A stretch of 64,000 bases of DNA from contig NC_005085.1 in NCBI RefSeq assembly GCF_000007705.1, positions 1,807,752-1,871,751 on the forward strand, given 5' to 3'. Source of the stretch: Chromobacterium violaceum ATCC 12472 (GTDB lineage Bacteria; Pseudomonadota; Gammaproteobacteria; Burkholderiales; Chromobacteriaceae). Below, in pieces: positions 24,738 through 33,593 of the stretch; positions within the stretch are counted from its first letter, which is position 1, and each line of letters starts with the position of its first letter. The position numbers and the translations under genes were made by a program. Below the pieces are notes generated by a model. The model saw only the letters and a list, made by a program, of their open reading frames with translations, did not search any database and was not told the origin of the DNA.

Positions 24738-25361
24738 ATGGCGCAATTCTTCGTGATCCATCCCGAGAACCCCCAGGCCAGGCTGATCCGCGAGGCGGTG
24801 AAGATCCTGCGCGAGGGCGGGGTGATCGCCTATCCCACCGACTCCTGTTACGCGCTGGGCTGCGCGCTCGGCGACAAGGAGGCGATGGAGCGGATTCTGG
24901 AGATCCGCGGCGTGGACCTGAAGCAGCGGCTGATGACGCTGGTGTGCCACGATCTGTCCGAACTGGCCAACTACGCCAAGGTGGACAACCGCCAGTACCG
25001 GCTGCTGAAGAGCACCACGCCGGGCAGCTACACCTTCATCCTGCAGGCGACGCGCGAGGTGCCGCGCCGCACGCTCCACCCCAAGCGGGCCACCATCGGC
25101 CTGCGCGTGCCGGACCACAAGGTGGCGCTGGCCTTGTTGGAGGAGCTGGGCGAACCCATCTTGTCCTGTACCCTGATGCTGCCGGGCGACGACGTCCCGA
25201 TGTCCGACCCCTACGAAATCCGTGAGCGGCTGGAGCATCTGGTGGACGCGGTGCTGGACGGCGGCTGGTGCGGCACCGAGCCGACCACCGTGGTCGACAT
25301 GACCGACGGTGTCGAGCTGGTGCGCGAAGGCAAGGGCGCGCTGGCGCCGTTCGGTTTTTGA
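24738..25361 (+). CDS. yciO: YciO/YrdC/Sua5-family protein
   Basis: The 207-residue protein shows the YrdC fold signature: 'EAVKILREGGVIAYPTDSCY' (the P-T-D-S/T-x-Y-x-L-G motif), 'LEIRGVDLKQRLMTLVC' and 'TPGSYTFILQATREVPRR', and it ends with 'TTVVDMTDGVELVREGKGAL'. The family binds RNA and ATP; Sua5/YrdC make threonylcarbamoyladenylate for the tRNA t6A modification, while YciO itself is a paralogue of less certain function. Length and motif spacing fit YciO rather than the longer Sua5. ACAAGGACAAGAAC provides the ribosome binding site. It follows rnm closely. Confidence 0.85.
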   Translation: MAQFFVIHPENPQARLIREAVKILREGGVIAYPTDSCYALGCALGDKEAMERILEIRGVDLKQRLMTLVCHDLSELANYAKVDNRQYRLLKSTTPGSYTFILQATREVPRRTLHPKRATIGLRVPDHKVALALLEELGEPILSCTLMLPGDDVPMSDPYEIRERLEHLVDAVLDGGWCGTEPTTVVDMTDGVELVREGKGALAPFGF

Positions 25362-25386
25362 TTCATCTTTAGTCTGTTAGGAAATC

Positions 25387-26028
25387 ATGCAGGAACTCTC
25401 CCTGATCCAGACGCTGGCGGTATCGATACTGCCGGTGCTGTTCGCCATCACCATGCCCGCCGGCGCCCAGGCCTTCATGGCCGACCGGCTGGGCGACCGC
25501 ACCGCCTACATGACCGGGCGGCGCACCTTCAGCCCCTTTGCCCACATCGACCCCATCGGCTCCATCGTGCTGCCGATGATAGGCGTGGCGATGGGCGGCT
25601 TTATCATCGGCTGGCCCAAGTCGCTGCAGCTGAATCCGGGCGCGATGCGCAAGCCGCGCACCGCCTTGGCCAAGGTGGCGATGGTCACGCCGCTGGCCAA
25701 TCTGGTGATGGCCTTGCTGTGGGCCGGGGCCATCGCCGCCTCCGCTTACGCGCCGGACTATTTCCGCGCGCCGCTGCAGTGGATGGGGCTGATAGGCGTC
25801 AAGGTCAATGTGGCGCTGATGATCTTCACGCTGATCCCGCTGCCGCCGCTGCCCGGCGGCGTCATCCTGCAGTCGCTGCTGCCGGCGCGCGCCGCCTGGC
25901 AGTTTTCCAAGATCGAGCCCTACAGCTTCTGGATCCTGCTGCTGCTGATGTTCAGCGGCGTGCTCGGCGGCCTGCTGATGCCGCTGCTGAAGCTGGTCAA
26001 CCTGCTGATCCTGAGCCTGGCGCTGTAG
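25387..26028 (+). CDS. Site-2-protease-like membrane protein lacking all catalytic residues (pseudoprotease)
   Basis: The 213-residue membrane protein aligns end to end with the next gene's intact M50-type protease, but its active site is gone. The zinc motif H-E-A-A-H of the partner (in AITLHEAAHAY) is P-A-G-A-Q here (AITMPAGAQAF). The partner's second motif LPLDGGR is replaced by PLPPLPGGV. All zinc ligands and the catalytic glutamate are therefore missing, while the helices, the H-I-D-P-I-G stretch and the loop 'GWPKSLQLNPGAMRKPR' are kept. The reading frame is intact, with no frameshift, and the spacing to the active copy is short (78 bp), so it is likely a maintained non-catalytic paralogue, not a decayed gene. 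A regulatory or substrate-holding role is inferred. Confidence 0.78.
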   Translation: MQELSLIQTLAVSILPVLFAITMPAGAQAFMADRLGDRTAYMTGRRTFSPFAHIDPIGSIVLPMIGVAMGGFIIGWPKSLQLNPGAMRKPRTALAKVAMVTPLANLVMALLWAGAIAASAYAPDYFRAPLQWMGLIGVKVNVALMIFTLIPLPPLPGGVILQSLLPARAAWQFSKIEPYSFWILLLLMFSGVLGGLLMPLLKLVNLLILSLAL

Positions 26029-26105
26029 CGGCCGATTGCGGTCGGATTTGCCAAATCCGCGCGGGGCTGTCATGTTCATAGCATGGCAGTGCGAGGAGGA
26101 CGGGC

Positions 26106-26747
26106 ATGTTCGACTTCAATCAGCTGGTGCAGCAGGTCACGATTTTCGCCTTGCCGGTATTGCTGGCGATCACCCTGCATGAGGCGGCGCACGCTTACGC
26201 CGCGCGCCGCTTCGGCGACGACACCGCCTATCTGCAGGGGCGGATGACGCTCAATCCCTTCAAGCACATCGACCCGATAGGCACGGTGCTCTTGCCCTTG
26301 CTGACCATCTGGCTCGGCAGCTTCATCTTTGGCTGGGCCAGGCCGGTGCCGGTCAATTTCAACGCGCTGCGCAAGCCGCGCCAGCATATGCGCTGGGTGG
26401 CGGCGGCCGGGCCGCTGGCCAACCTGGCGATGATGCTGGGCTGGGCCGTGCTGCTCAAGCTGGCGCTGGGCATGGACGGGGCCTACCGCGACCCGCTGAT
26501 GCTGATGAGCAAGGCGGGCATCAGCATCAATATCTCGCTGATGCTGCTCAACCTGTTGCCGATCCTGCCGCTGGATGGCGGACGCATCGTCTACAGCCTG
26601 CTGCCGCCGGGCGTCGCCTGGCGCTACGCGCAGACCGAGAGCTGGGGCATGTGGCTGTTGCTGCTGCTGGTGGCCAGCGGCCTGTTGGGTGCCATCCTGC
26701 AGCCCTTGTACGTCTTGATGTATCATCTGCTGCAACTGTTTTTCTAG
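26106..26747 (+). CDS. Site-2 protease (M50 family, short rhomboid-like sporulation-independent type)
   Basis: The 213-residue integral membrane protein has the M50 zinc-protease motifs: 'AITLHEAAHAYAARRFGDDT' (H-E-x-x-H, about residues 20-24) and 'NLLPILPLDGGRIVYSLLP' (the D-G-G-R third ligand, about 157-160). Between them are 'NPFKHIDPIGTVLLP' and 'GWARPVPVNFNALRKPRQHM', typical of the compact bacterial site-2 proteases without PDZ or CBS domains. It cleaves within the membrane; substrates are unknown. GAGGACGGGC precedes the ATG. It directly follows its inactive paralogue, and trpS comes next in the same direction. Confidence 0.85.
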   Translation: MFDFNQLVQQVTIFALPVLLAITLHEAAHAYAARRFGDDTAYLQGRMTLNPFKHIDPIGTVLLPLLTIWLGSFIFGWARPVPVNFNALRKPRQHMRWVAAAGPLANLAMMLGWAVLLKLALGMDGAYRDPLMLMSKAGISINISLMLLNLLPILPLDGGRIVYSLLPPGVAWRYAQTESWGMWLLLLLVASGLLGAILQPLYVLMYHLLQLFF

Positions 26748-26820
26748 AACCCTGAGCGGGCCTGGCCGCCGGATGGTGCCGGCGGCTTTTCATTTCCCGC
26801 GCAACCGAGAGCATAACAAT

Positions 26821-28017
26821 ATGTCCGCCAACCGCATTCTCTCCGGCATGCGCCCCACCGGCAGCCTGCACCTTGGCCATTACCACGGCGTGATCAAGAA
26901 TTGGGTGGAGCTGCAGCACAGCCACGAATGCTTCTTCATGGTGGCCGACTGGCACGCGCTGACCACCAATTTCGACGACGTGTCCATCATCGGCAAGTCC
27001 ATCGACGAGATGGTCATCGACTGGCTGGCCTCCGGCGTCGACCCGGAAAAATCCACCGTCTTCGTCCAATCCAAGGTGCCGCAGCACGCCGAGCTGCACC
27101 TGGCGCTGTCCATGGTGACGCCGCTGTCCTGGCTGGAACGGGTGCCGACCTACAAGGACCAGATGGAGAAGCTCAGCCACAAGGACCTGACCACCTACGG
27201 CTTCCTCGGCTATCCGCTGCTGCAGGCCGCCGACATCCTGGTGTACAAGGCCGGGCTGGTGCCGGTTGGCGAGGACCAGGTGCCGCACATCGAGCTGACC
27301 CGCGAAGTGGCGCGCCGCTTCAACCACATGTTCGGCCGCGAGCCCAACTTCGAAGAGCTGGCCCGCGCCGCGGTGAAGAAAATCGGCAAGGCGGGCAAGG
27401 ATTTCGATCGTTTGCGCACCGCTTACCTGCAGGACGGCGACGCCGGCGCGCTGGAGAAGGCGCGCGAAATCCTGGCGGCCAGCCAGAACCTGGGCGCGGC
27501 CGATCGCGAGCGGCTGCACGGCTGGCTGGAAAACAAGGGCAAGACCATCCTGCCGGAGTGCGAGGCCAAGCTGACCGCCGCGTCCAAGATGCCGGGTCTG
27601 GACGGCCAGAAGATGTCCAAGTCCTACGGCAACACAATCACCATGCGCGAAGCGCCGGAAACCGTGAGCAAGAAGATCCGCGGCATGCCGACCGATCCGG
27701 CCCGCGTGCGCCGCACCGACCCGGGCACGCCGAGCCTTTGCCCGGTATGGCAGCTGCACGAGGTGTACAGCGACGGCGAGACCAAGGAATGGGTGAAGGC
27801 GGGCTGTACCAGCGCCGGCATCGGCTGCCTGGACTGCAAGCAGCCGGTGATCGACGCCGTGGTGCGCGAGCAGCAGCCGATGTTCGAGCGCGCGGAGAAG
27901 TATCTGGCCAATCCGAAGCTGGTCGCCGAAATCCTGGCCGACGGCAACGCCCGCGCCGAGAAGGTGGCGCGCGAAACGATGAACGACGTGCGCGCCGCGA
28001 TGGGCCTCGGCTATTGA
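26821..28017 (+). CDS. trpS: Tryptophanyl-tRNA synthetase
   Basis: The 398-residue enzyme has the class I signature 'PTGSLHLGHYHGVIKNW' (HIGH-type H-L-G-H) and 'GQKMSKSYGNTI' (KMSKS). Further landmarks are 'GYPLLQAADILVYKAGLVPV', 'GEDQVPHIELTREVARRFN' and 'RTDPGTPSLCPVW'. It is longer than the E. coli enzyme (334) because of an insertion after the tRNA/substrate region (about residues 185-250), as in the longer betaproteobacterial form. I use ATG 26821 (MSANRILSGMRP); the in-frame extension upstream lacks conserved sequence. It ends in a bidirectional terminator shared with the convergent chemoreceptor gene. Confidence 0.93.
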   Translation: MSANRILSGMRPTGSLHLGHYHGVIKNWVELQHSHECFFMVADWHALTTNFDDVSIIGKSIDEMVIDWLASGVDPEKSTVFVQSKVPQHAELHLALSMVTPLSWLERVPTYKDQMEKLSHKDLTTYGFLGYPLLQAADILVYKAGLVPVGEDQVPHIELTREVARRFNHMFGREPNFEELARAAVKKIGKAGKDFDRLRTAYLQDGDAGALEKAREILAASQNLGAADRERLHGWLENKGKTILPECEAKLTAASKMPGLDGQKMSKSYGNTITMREAPETVSKKIRGMPTDPARVRRTDPGTPSLCPVWQLHEVYSDGETKEWVKAGCTSAGIGCLDCKQPVIDAVVREQQPMFERAEKYLANPKLVAEILADGNARAEKVARETMNDVRAAMGLGY

Positions 28018-28051
28018 TGCCGCTCTGTCCGCGCCATGGACGGGAGAAATG

Positions 28052-28087
28052 AAAAACGGGCCGCGATCATGCGGTCCGTTTTTTTTT
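28052..28087. terminator. Bidirectional terminator between trpS and the PAS chemoreceptor
   Basis: The stem CGGGCCGC / GCGGTCCG (one G-U pair) with a GATCAT loop is flanked by AAAAA on the left and nine T on the right, so it can stop transcription from both sides. Confidence 0.85.
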
Positions 28088-28100
28088 GCGGCTGGGCGGT

Positions 28101-29426
28101 TCAGCTCTGCTGCAGCAGCTCCGAGACTTCTTTCACCACCAGCACCACGTCGCGCGCGCCGCTGCGGATTTCCTGGATTGCGTCGCGCGCCTGGTCCGCC
28201 AGCTGCAGGCTATTGCCGGCCAGCGCCTGCATCTGCCGCATCGCCTCGATCGCGGAGCGGGAATCGTCCTGGATGCTCTTGACGATGCCGGAGATCTCGC
28301 CGGTGGACTGACTGGTGCGCTCGGCCAGCTTTCTCACTTCGTCCGCCACCACGGCGAAGCCGCGGCCCATCTCGCCGGCCCGCGCGGCCTCGATCGCCGC
28401 GTTCAGCGCCAAGAGATTGGTCTGGTCGGCGATGTCGCTGATGGTGTTGACGATGCTGCCGATCTGGTCGGAGCTGTCGCCCAGCTTGGACAGGATGCCG
28501 GACGAGGTTTCCACGCTGCCCGCGACGCGGTTGATCTCGGTGGTGGCCTGCTCCAGCACCGAGCTGCCCTGTATCGACAGCTGCTCGGTGCTCTCCGACG
28601 CATGCACCGCCGAACGGGCGTTTTCCGCCTGCTGCCTCAGTTTCAGCATTTGCTCGCTGATGTCGCTGGCGAACTTCACCACCCGCACCGGTCGGCCTTG
28701 CGGATCCAGCACCGGGTTGTAGGTGGCCTGCAGCCAGATCACCTCGCCATGGCTGTTCATGCGGCGGAACTGCCCCTCCAGGAAGCGCCCCTGTCTGAGT
28801 TGCTGCCACAGCTGGCCGTACTCCGGGCCCTGGGCGTAGCTGGGCTCGCACAGCATGCGGTGGTGCTTGCCTATCACGTCGGCGCGCCGATAGCCGAACA
28901 CTTTCAGGAAGTTGTCGTTGGCGTCGAGGATGTTGCCGTCCAGGTCGAACTCGATGCGGGCCATCGAGTGGTCTATCGCCTGGCGCAGCGCCCTGCTGTC
29001 CTCTTCGTCGCGAACCTGCTGGGTGATGTCGGTGGCGACCTTGATCACGCCGGTCACGCGCCCGTCGCCGTCCAATATCGGCGAGTAGCTGGCTTCCAGC
29101 CAGATGTCCGATCCATCCTTGCGGCGCCGGAGGAAATGGCCGGCTTGGAATTCGCCGCGCGCCAGCTTTTGCCAGAAGTCGCGGTAGGCGGGGCTGTTGG
29201 CGTAGTCGTCCTGGCAGAACATGCGGTGGTGCTTGTCCCGGATTTCATCGGCACTGTAGCCCATGGCGCGCAGGAAATTGTCGTTGGCGTGGACGATTTT
29301 GCCGTCGACGGAAAACTCTATCACCGCCATCGAGCGCTCGATGGCGGCAAGCAGGCTGCGCGACTGGCGAAGTTGCTGATTGGCGTGTTCCAGTTCGGCG
29401 GCGAGCTTGCGGGTGAAAAAGACCAT
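28101..29426 (-). CDS. Soluble PAS-PAS methyl-accepting protein (BdlA-like)
   Basis: The 441-residue protein has no membrane segment. Two PAS domains follow a short coiled region: PAS-1 at about residues 24-140 ('[20 protein letters not shown]', '[12 protein letters not shown]') and PAS-2 at about 145-265 ('[20 protein letters not shown]', '[10 protein letters not shown]'). Each ends in a PAC-like '[16 protein letters not shown]' strand. The C-terminal signalling domain (about 280-441) has '[20 protein letters not shown]' and '[20 protein letters not shown]'. This architecture is that of P. aeruginosa BdlA, which controls biofilm dispersion; the HHRM(F/L)C motif in both PAS domains suggests a bound haem or flavin sensor. 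GGAG is seven bases before the ATG. Function as a dispersion or aerotaxis sensor is inferred. Confidence 0.82.
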   Translation of the reverse strand: MVFFTRKLAAELEHANQQLRQSRSLLAAIERSMAVIEFSVDGKIVHANDNFLRAMGYSADEIRDKHHRMFCQDDYANSPAYRDFWQKLARGEFQAGHFLRRRKDGSDIWLEASYSPILDGDGRVTGVIKVATDITQQVRDEEDSRALRQAIDHSMARIEFDLDGNILDANDNFLKVFGYRRADVIGKHHRMLCEPSYAQGPEYGQLWQQLRQGRFLEGQFRRMNSHGEVIWLQATYNPVLDPQGRPVRVVKFASDISEQMLKLRQQAENARSAVHASESTEQLSIQGSSVLEQATTEINRVAGSVETSSGILSKLGDSSDQIGSIVNTISDIADQTNLLALNAAIEAARAGEMGRGFAVVADEVRKLAERTSQSTGEISGIVKSIQDDSRSAIEAMRQMQALAGNSLQLADQARDAIQEIRSGARDVVLVVKEVSELLQQS

Positions 29427-29556
29427 GGTGAATCTCCGGCGCTGTGCTGTTGCGGTGTTGCGATGGGGGAGGCAGGAAGGGTGGGACGCGCTTCCATTTT
29501 GAAGGTTAATGCATGCTTCGTGATTCTACTTAGTATTTTCTTGCCGGCGGAGCGTG

Positions 29557-29590
29557 AAAAAGAACGGCGGCGCCGTTGGGCGCCGCCGTT
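29557..29590 (-). terminator. Terminator of the TonB-dependent receptor gene
   Basis: A perfect 12-base stem (AACGGCGGCGCC / GGCGCCGCCGTT) with a four-base loop; read leftward it is followed by CTTTTT, 10 bp after the stop codon. Confidence 0.85.
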
Positions 29591-29600
29591 GAGAAGGGCG

Positions 29601-32180
29601 TCAGTCCAGCTTGTAGCGCACGCCCAGCGTGAAGGCGCGGCCGCCCGGATCGTACTGGGTGGCGTCGTAGTAATGGCTGGCGCTCGCGTCCCAGGGCGGG
29701 CGGCGATTGGTCAGGTTTTGCACGGCGGCGGTCAGCGTGACGCGCTTGATGCCGGCGTAGCTGGCGCTCAGGTTGAAGGTGTCCAGGCCGTCGACCCGTT
29801 GCTGAGTGGCATCGCCGCCGGTCTGGGCATAGCCATCGGTATGGAACCAGGTGAGGGTGGACGACCAGGCGCCGGCGTCCCAATTGGCTGAGGTCTGGCC
29901 CTTCCAGCGCGGCAGCGCGCCCAGCAGGTTGCTGCCGGCGCCTTCCTGCATCTCGCCACCCTGCTGCAGCGGCTGGCTGAACGACAGCAGCCGGCTCCAC
30001 TGCGCCGCCAGAGTCAGCTTGCCGCCGGGCAGCTTCCAGCCCTGTCGCAGTTCGATGTCGAAGCCGGAAGTGTCGCGTCCGCCCAGATTGGTGAAGCGCT
30101 GGGTGATGGTTTGCAGCCGGCCTTGGGCGTCGCGGACGATGGCGCCGGGGTAGGCGTCCGGATGGCGCACGATGTCGCTCACGTCTTCCAGGCCGATCAC
30201 GTCGCGCTGGCGGATGCGGTAGTAATCCAGGCTGACGCTGGTATCGGCGGTCGGGGCGAGCACCAGGCCCAGGTTGGCGTTGGTCGAGCGCTCGGGCTTG
30301 ATATTCGGATTCGCCGTGATCAGATGAGTGAAGGACACGTTCTGGTTCGGCGTCAGCGGATCGTACGGGTCCTGCACCGAGCCGTAGCTGACCGCGGTGC
30401 TGCTGGTGATTTCCGGCAGCGACGGCGCGCGGAAGCCGCGCGACACCGAGCCGCGCAGCGTCAGGCTTTGCAGCGGCTGGTAGCGCAGGCCCAGCTTGGG
30501 CGAGAAGGCGTTGCCGAAGTCGCTGTAGTGGTCGGCGCGGGCGGCGGCGTTGAGGCTGAGGGTCTTGCTGATCGGCACGTTGAACTCGCCGTAAGCCGCC
30601 TGTATGGTGCGGCCGCCGCGGATCAGGTCCAGCGCCGGCCGCAGCTCCGTGCCGCTGGCCACTTCTGACGAGGTGCCGGAATTCATCATTTCGCGCCGCA
30701 GCTGGTAGCCGGCGGCGAAGCCCACCGGGCCGGCCGGCAGCTGGGCCAGCTCGGTGCTGGCGGTGGCGTCCAGGCTGGCGACGCGGTACCAGGCGGGGCG
30801 CATGGTGCGGATGCGCAGGCTGTCGCGCACCGCCTCGCTGTTGCGCGAGGGATCGATGAAGTTGTAGCCGCCGTTGGCCAGCAGCTGCTCGTAAGCGTAG
30901 CGGTTGACGAAGTTGTACGCGTATTCGCGCAGGCGGCTGTCGGAATACAGGCCGGACACGTCCCAGTCCCAGGCGTCGCCGCTGCCCTTGACGCCCAGCA
31001 GCAGGCGGCGGAACGACACGCTGTCGGTCTTGTTGCGCTGGCCCAGGTCGAACAGGTTGGCGGTGAACGGCGTCGGCGAGGCGTTGGGATTGGAGGGGTT
31101 GCCGGCCGGCAGCACATTGCTGACCGGCGTCAGCGATTGCGAGGCGGAGTCCCAGGCGCGCAGGCTGCTGGAGATGGATAGCGGCGGGCCGAAGATCTGG
31201 GCGCTGTGGCTGGCGCCGTAGAGGAATTCGGCGTAAGCCTCGGTCGCCGGGGTCAGCCGGTAGCTGCCGTGCAATGCCGCGTGATAGCGCTCGATGCCCG
31301 GCATCAGCGTGGTGTACTGCGCCGGGTTGTAGGCCCAGATGCGGCCGCTCTTGCCGGGATTGACCGCGCCGTAGTCCAGGTCCTGCGCCGGTCCGGCGGC
31401 GTGGGGGAAACGCTGGGTCGGATTGCCGTTGTAGTAGTTGGTCGGCGTGCGCACCAGCTTGCCGCCGGGCAGGCCGCGGAAGTCGTTGTCCTTCAGCCAG
31501 TCCACGCCGCTCTGGTCCAGCCGGTCGCGCTTTTGCGCGTCGAAGGAGAACCAGACGTTGTAGCCGTCCTTGTCCAGGTCGCCTTTGCCGGCCAGCAGGT
31601 TCATGCGGCGCTCGTCCTGGCCGGTGCTGGTGTCGCGGCCGATGTCGGCGCCCAGCTCCAGGCCCTGGTAGGACGGGTAGAGGATGATGTTGACCACGCC
31701 GGCGATGGCGTCCGAGCCATAGATGGCGGAGGCGCCGTCCTTCAGGATTTCGATGCGTTTCACCGCTTTCAGCGGCAGCGAGTTCAGGTCGACGAAGGTT
31801 TCCTGCAGGTCCTGGGCGGTGGCGTAGTTGGATACGCGCTTGCCGTTGACCAGCACCAGGGTGTTGCGCTGGCCCAGGCCGCGCAGCGAGACGCCGGCGG
31901 TGCCGGCGGAGAAGCTGCCGGTGTACTGTTCGTTGAAGCTGTTGCCGCTGTTGACGGCCAGCGCGCGCAGCACGTCGGGCAGGCTGGTCTTGCCGCTGCG
32001 CTCGATGTCGGCGGCGCTGAGGACCTGCACCGGATTGGTCTTGGCCTTGGCGCTGGCGCGCAGATTGGAGCCGGTGACGGTGACGCGTTCCAGCGAGTTG
32101 TCGCCGGCGTCGGCGGCGAGGGCGGAAAAAGGCAAAGCGGCGCCCAGCCCGGCCAGCAGCAGGGTGTGTTTGATCATCAC
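29601..32180 (-). CDS. TonB-dependent outer-membrane receptor
   Basis: The 859-residue protein has a signal peptide (MIKHTLLLAGLGAALPFSALA), a TonB-box-like 'LERVTVTGSNLR', and a plug domain with 'GVSLRGLGQRNTLVLVNGKR' and 'VKRIEILKDGASAIYGSDAI' (about residues 50-170). A long beta-barrel follows, with alternating aromatic strands, a 'RADHYSDFGNAFSPKLGLRY' strand and the terminal strand 'RAFTLGVRYKLD'. It imports a ligand across the outer membrane using TonB energy. There are no siderophore, haem or cobalamin genes next to it; the plug style (SLRGLGQRNTLVLVNG) is that of the broad carbohydrate/peptide-type receptors, so the ligand is open. The leader carries an 11-bp hairpin and a distal inverted repeat. 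Confidence 0.87.
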   Translation of the reverse strand: MMIKHTLLLAGLGAALPFSALAADAGDNSLERVTVTGSNLRASAKAKTNPVQVLSAADIERSGKTSLPDVLRALAVNSGNSFNEQYTGSFSAGTAGVSLRGLGQRNTLVLVNGKRVSNYATAQDLQETFVDLNSLPLKAVKRIEILKDGASAIYGSDAIAGVVNIILYPSYQGLELGADIGRDTSTGQDERRMNLLAGKGDLDKDGYNVWFSFDAQKRDRLDQSGVDWLKDNDFRGLPGGKLVRTPTNYYNGNPTQRFPHAAGPAQDLDYGAVNPGKSGRIWAYNPAQYTTLMPGIERYHAALHGSYRLTPATEAYAEFLYGASHSAQIFGPPLSISSSLRAWDSASQSLTPVSNVLPAGNPSNPNASPTPFTANLFDLGQRNKTDSVSFRRLLLGVKGSGDAWDWDVSGLYSDSRLREYAYNFVNRYAYEQLLANGGYNFIDPSRNSEAVRDSLRIRTMRPAWYRVASLDATASTELAQLPAGPVGFAAGYQLRREMMNSGTSSEVASGTELRPALDLIRGGRTIQAAYGEFNVPISKTLSLNAAARADHYSDFGNAFSPKLGLRYQPLQSLTLRGSVSRGFRAPSLPEITSSTAVSYGSVQDPYDPLTPNQNVSFTHLITANPNIKPERSTNANLGLVLAPTADTSVSLDYYRIRQRDVIGLEDVSDIVRHPDAYPGAIVRDAQGRLQTITQRFTNLGGRDTSGFDIELRQGWKLPGGKLTLAAQWSRLLSFSQPLQQGGEMQEGAGSNLLGALPRWKGQTSANWDAGAWSSTLTWFHTDGYAQTGGDATQQRVDGLDTFNLSASYAGIKRVTLTAAVQNLTNRRPPWDASASHYYDATQYDPGGRAFTLGVRYKLD

Positions 32181-32213
32181 GGAGACTTTCTTGGTTATGA
32201 AATGAAGCGGCGG

Positions 32214-32243
32214 GCCTGTCCGGCGGGAGTCAGCCGGACAGGC
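32214..32243 (-). promoter_or_regulatory. Long hairpin in the TonB-receptor leader
   Basis: A perfect 11-base inverted repeat (GCCTGTCCGGC / GCCGGACAGGC) with an eight-base loop lies 34 bp before the receptor start codon. There is no T-run, so it is not a simple terminator; it could affect translation or transcript stability. Confidence 0.5.
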
Positions 32244-32296
32244 GGCGACAGCGGAGGCGTCGCGCGGAATGAGAAGAGGTGTGTGGCTGCATCATG

Positions 32297-32332
32297 GATA
32301 CAAAATACATAAGACGATATGCAAAATGTATC
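32297..32332. promoter_or_regulatory. Inverted repeat in the AT-rich region upstream of the TonB-receptor gene
   Basis: GATACA (32297-32302) and TGTATC (32327-32332) flank imperfectly symmetric AAAATACAT / ATGCAAAA arms in the only AT-rich patch between the receptor and flgA genes. It probably marks the promoter/operator of the receptor gene. It does not match the Fur-box consensus well. Confidence 0.35.
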
Positions 32333-32395
32333 GATGCGAATGGAATCTGTGAAATGAAAGATTCGGCTTAGCAAATTCGCCGGAAGGGAAAGCGC

Positions 32396-33106
32396 TCACT
32401 CCAGCGGCGCGACTTCTCCTTGGGCGCTGACCCGGGCGTTGATGATCTTGTTGCTGGAGGTGTTGCGCACGCGGATCACCTCGCCTTGGCGGCCATTGGC
32501 CAGCGCTTCGCCGGCGCTGGTGACCTCGATGCCGTCCTGGCGCGCGACGATGCTGACGGCGTCGCCGCGTTTCACCCATTGCGGCGGCTGCAGCTGCCTG
32601 CGGCGCAGCGGCTGATCCTGGCGCAGCGGCGTCCTGGACGCCAGGCCCTGCGGCGGGCTGGCCTGGCCGAACAGGTCGGCGGGGTCGCCGACCGGGCGCC
32701 GCGCCCAGGCGACGTCCTGCGGCGCCAGCGCGACGCCGGCGGGCAGGTCGCGCGCGGCCACCGCCACCCGGGCGCTGACGGCGGCGCGGACGATGACGCC
32801 GCCGCGCCAGCCGCTGGCGGGGCAGGCGAGGTCGAAGCGCATGCGGCTGAAGGCGCGGCTGTCGCCGGCCTCGGCCTGCCAGGGCGAGGCGCAGGTTGCG
32901 GGCAGGTCGCGCGGCGGGAGCGTCTGCAGCCGGATGTCGGCTTGGTCAAGCCCGGCGTCGGCCAGCCGTTGCCGGATCAGCTTCTGCGCCTGGCGCTCCA
33001 CTTCCTGTTCGGCCGGCGAGGCGGCCAGGGCGATCTGGGGGGCCTGGACGAGGGCGAGCAGCAGGCAGCCGGCTGAGATATAACGGGTTTTGGTGAATTT
33101 GGCCAT
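32396..33106 (-). CDS. flgA: Flagellar P-ring chaperone FlgA
   Basis: The 236-residue protein has a Sec signal peptide (about residues 10-29, ending IALA-ASPAEQ) and a C-terminal SAF-type domain: 'VAARDLPAGVALAPQDVAWA', 'PLRQDQPLRRRQL', 'VKRGDAVSIVARQDGIEV' and 'GEVIRVRNTSSNKIINARVS'. The last two are classic FlgA/CpaB signatures. FlgA is a periplasmic chaperone helping FlgI assemble the P ring. It is transcribed divergently from flgB, with 124 bp between them, the usual arrangement for flgA/flgB. The AT-rich gap presumably holds both promoters; I could not match sigma-28 or sigma-54 sequences there. Confidence 0.88.
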   Translation of the reverse strand: MAKFTKTRYISAGCLLLALVQAPQIALAASPAEQEVERQAQKLIRQRLADAGLDQADIRLQTLPPRDLPATCASPWQAEAGDSRAFSRMRFDLACPASGWRGGVIVRAAVSARVAVAARDLPAGVALAPQDVAWARRPVGDPADLFGQASPPQGLASRTPLRQDQPLRRRQLQPPQWVKRGDAVSIVARQDGIEVTSAGEALANGRQGEVIRVRNTSSNKIINARVSAQGEVAPLE

Positions 33107-33230
33107 TACAAAATGCGTGGTAATTGTTGCGTATACGGTGACGGGCGCGCTTATTAGTATCGCTTTCCAATTGAATGGCTATTCATAGCAAATAGCTTGA
33201 ACATGGTAGTGAACTGATAGGGTCAAGGCA

Positions 33231-33590
33231 ATGGGCATGCATTTGGACAAGGCCCTGAGCATCCACCCCGAGGCCTTGCGGCTGCGGGCGGATCGGACCC
33301 GGGTGCTGGCGTCCAACATCGCCAACGAGAACACCCCGGGTTATCAGGCGCGTGACATCGATTTCAAGGCGGCGCTGGCATCGGCGGCCGCCGATTCGCC
33401 GTTGGCGTTCGACGACGGCGGCGGCGACCTGTTGTACCGCCTCCCCAACCACCCGTCCCGGGACGGCAACACCGTCGAACTCAGCGTCGAGCAGGCCGAG
33501 TTCTCGCAGAACGTTTCCGAATTTCAGACCAGCCTCACCTTCATCAACATGAAGCTGCACGGTCTGGCCAAAGTGATAGCGGGGCAATAA
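33231..33590 (+). CDS. flgB: Flagellar proximal rod protein FlgB
   Basis: The 119-residue protein has the rod signature 'VLASNIANENTPGYQARDID' (residues 25-44) and a C-terminal amphipathic helix. It is shorter than usual (about 135). AAGG lies two bases before the first ATG and eight bases before a second ATG at 33237, so translation may begin at the latter (MHLDKAL). It is exported by the flagellar type III apparatus and forms the part of the rod next to the MS ring. First gene of a co-directional flgBCDEFGHIJKL run. Confidence 0.9.
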   Translation: MGMHLDKALSIHPEALRLRADRTRVLASNIANENTPGYQARDIDFKAALASAAADSPLAFDDGGGDLLYRLPNHPSRDGNTVELSVEQAEFSQNVSEFQTSLTFINMKLHGLAKVIAGQ

Positions 33591-33593
33591 TCC

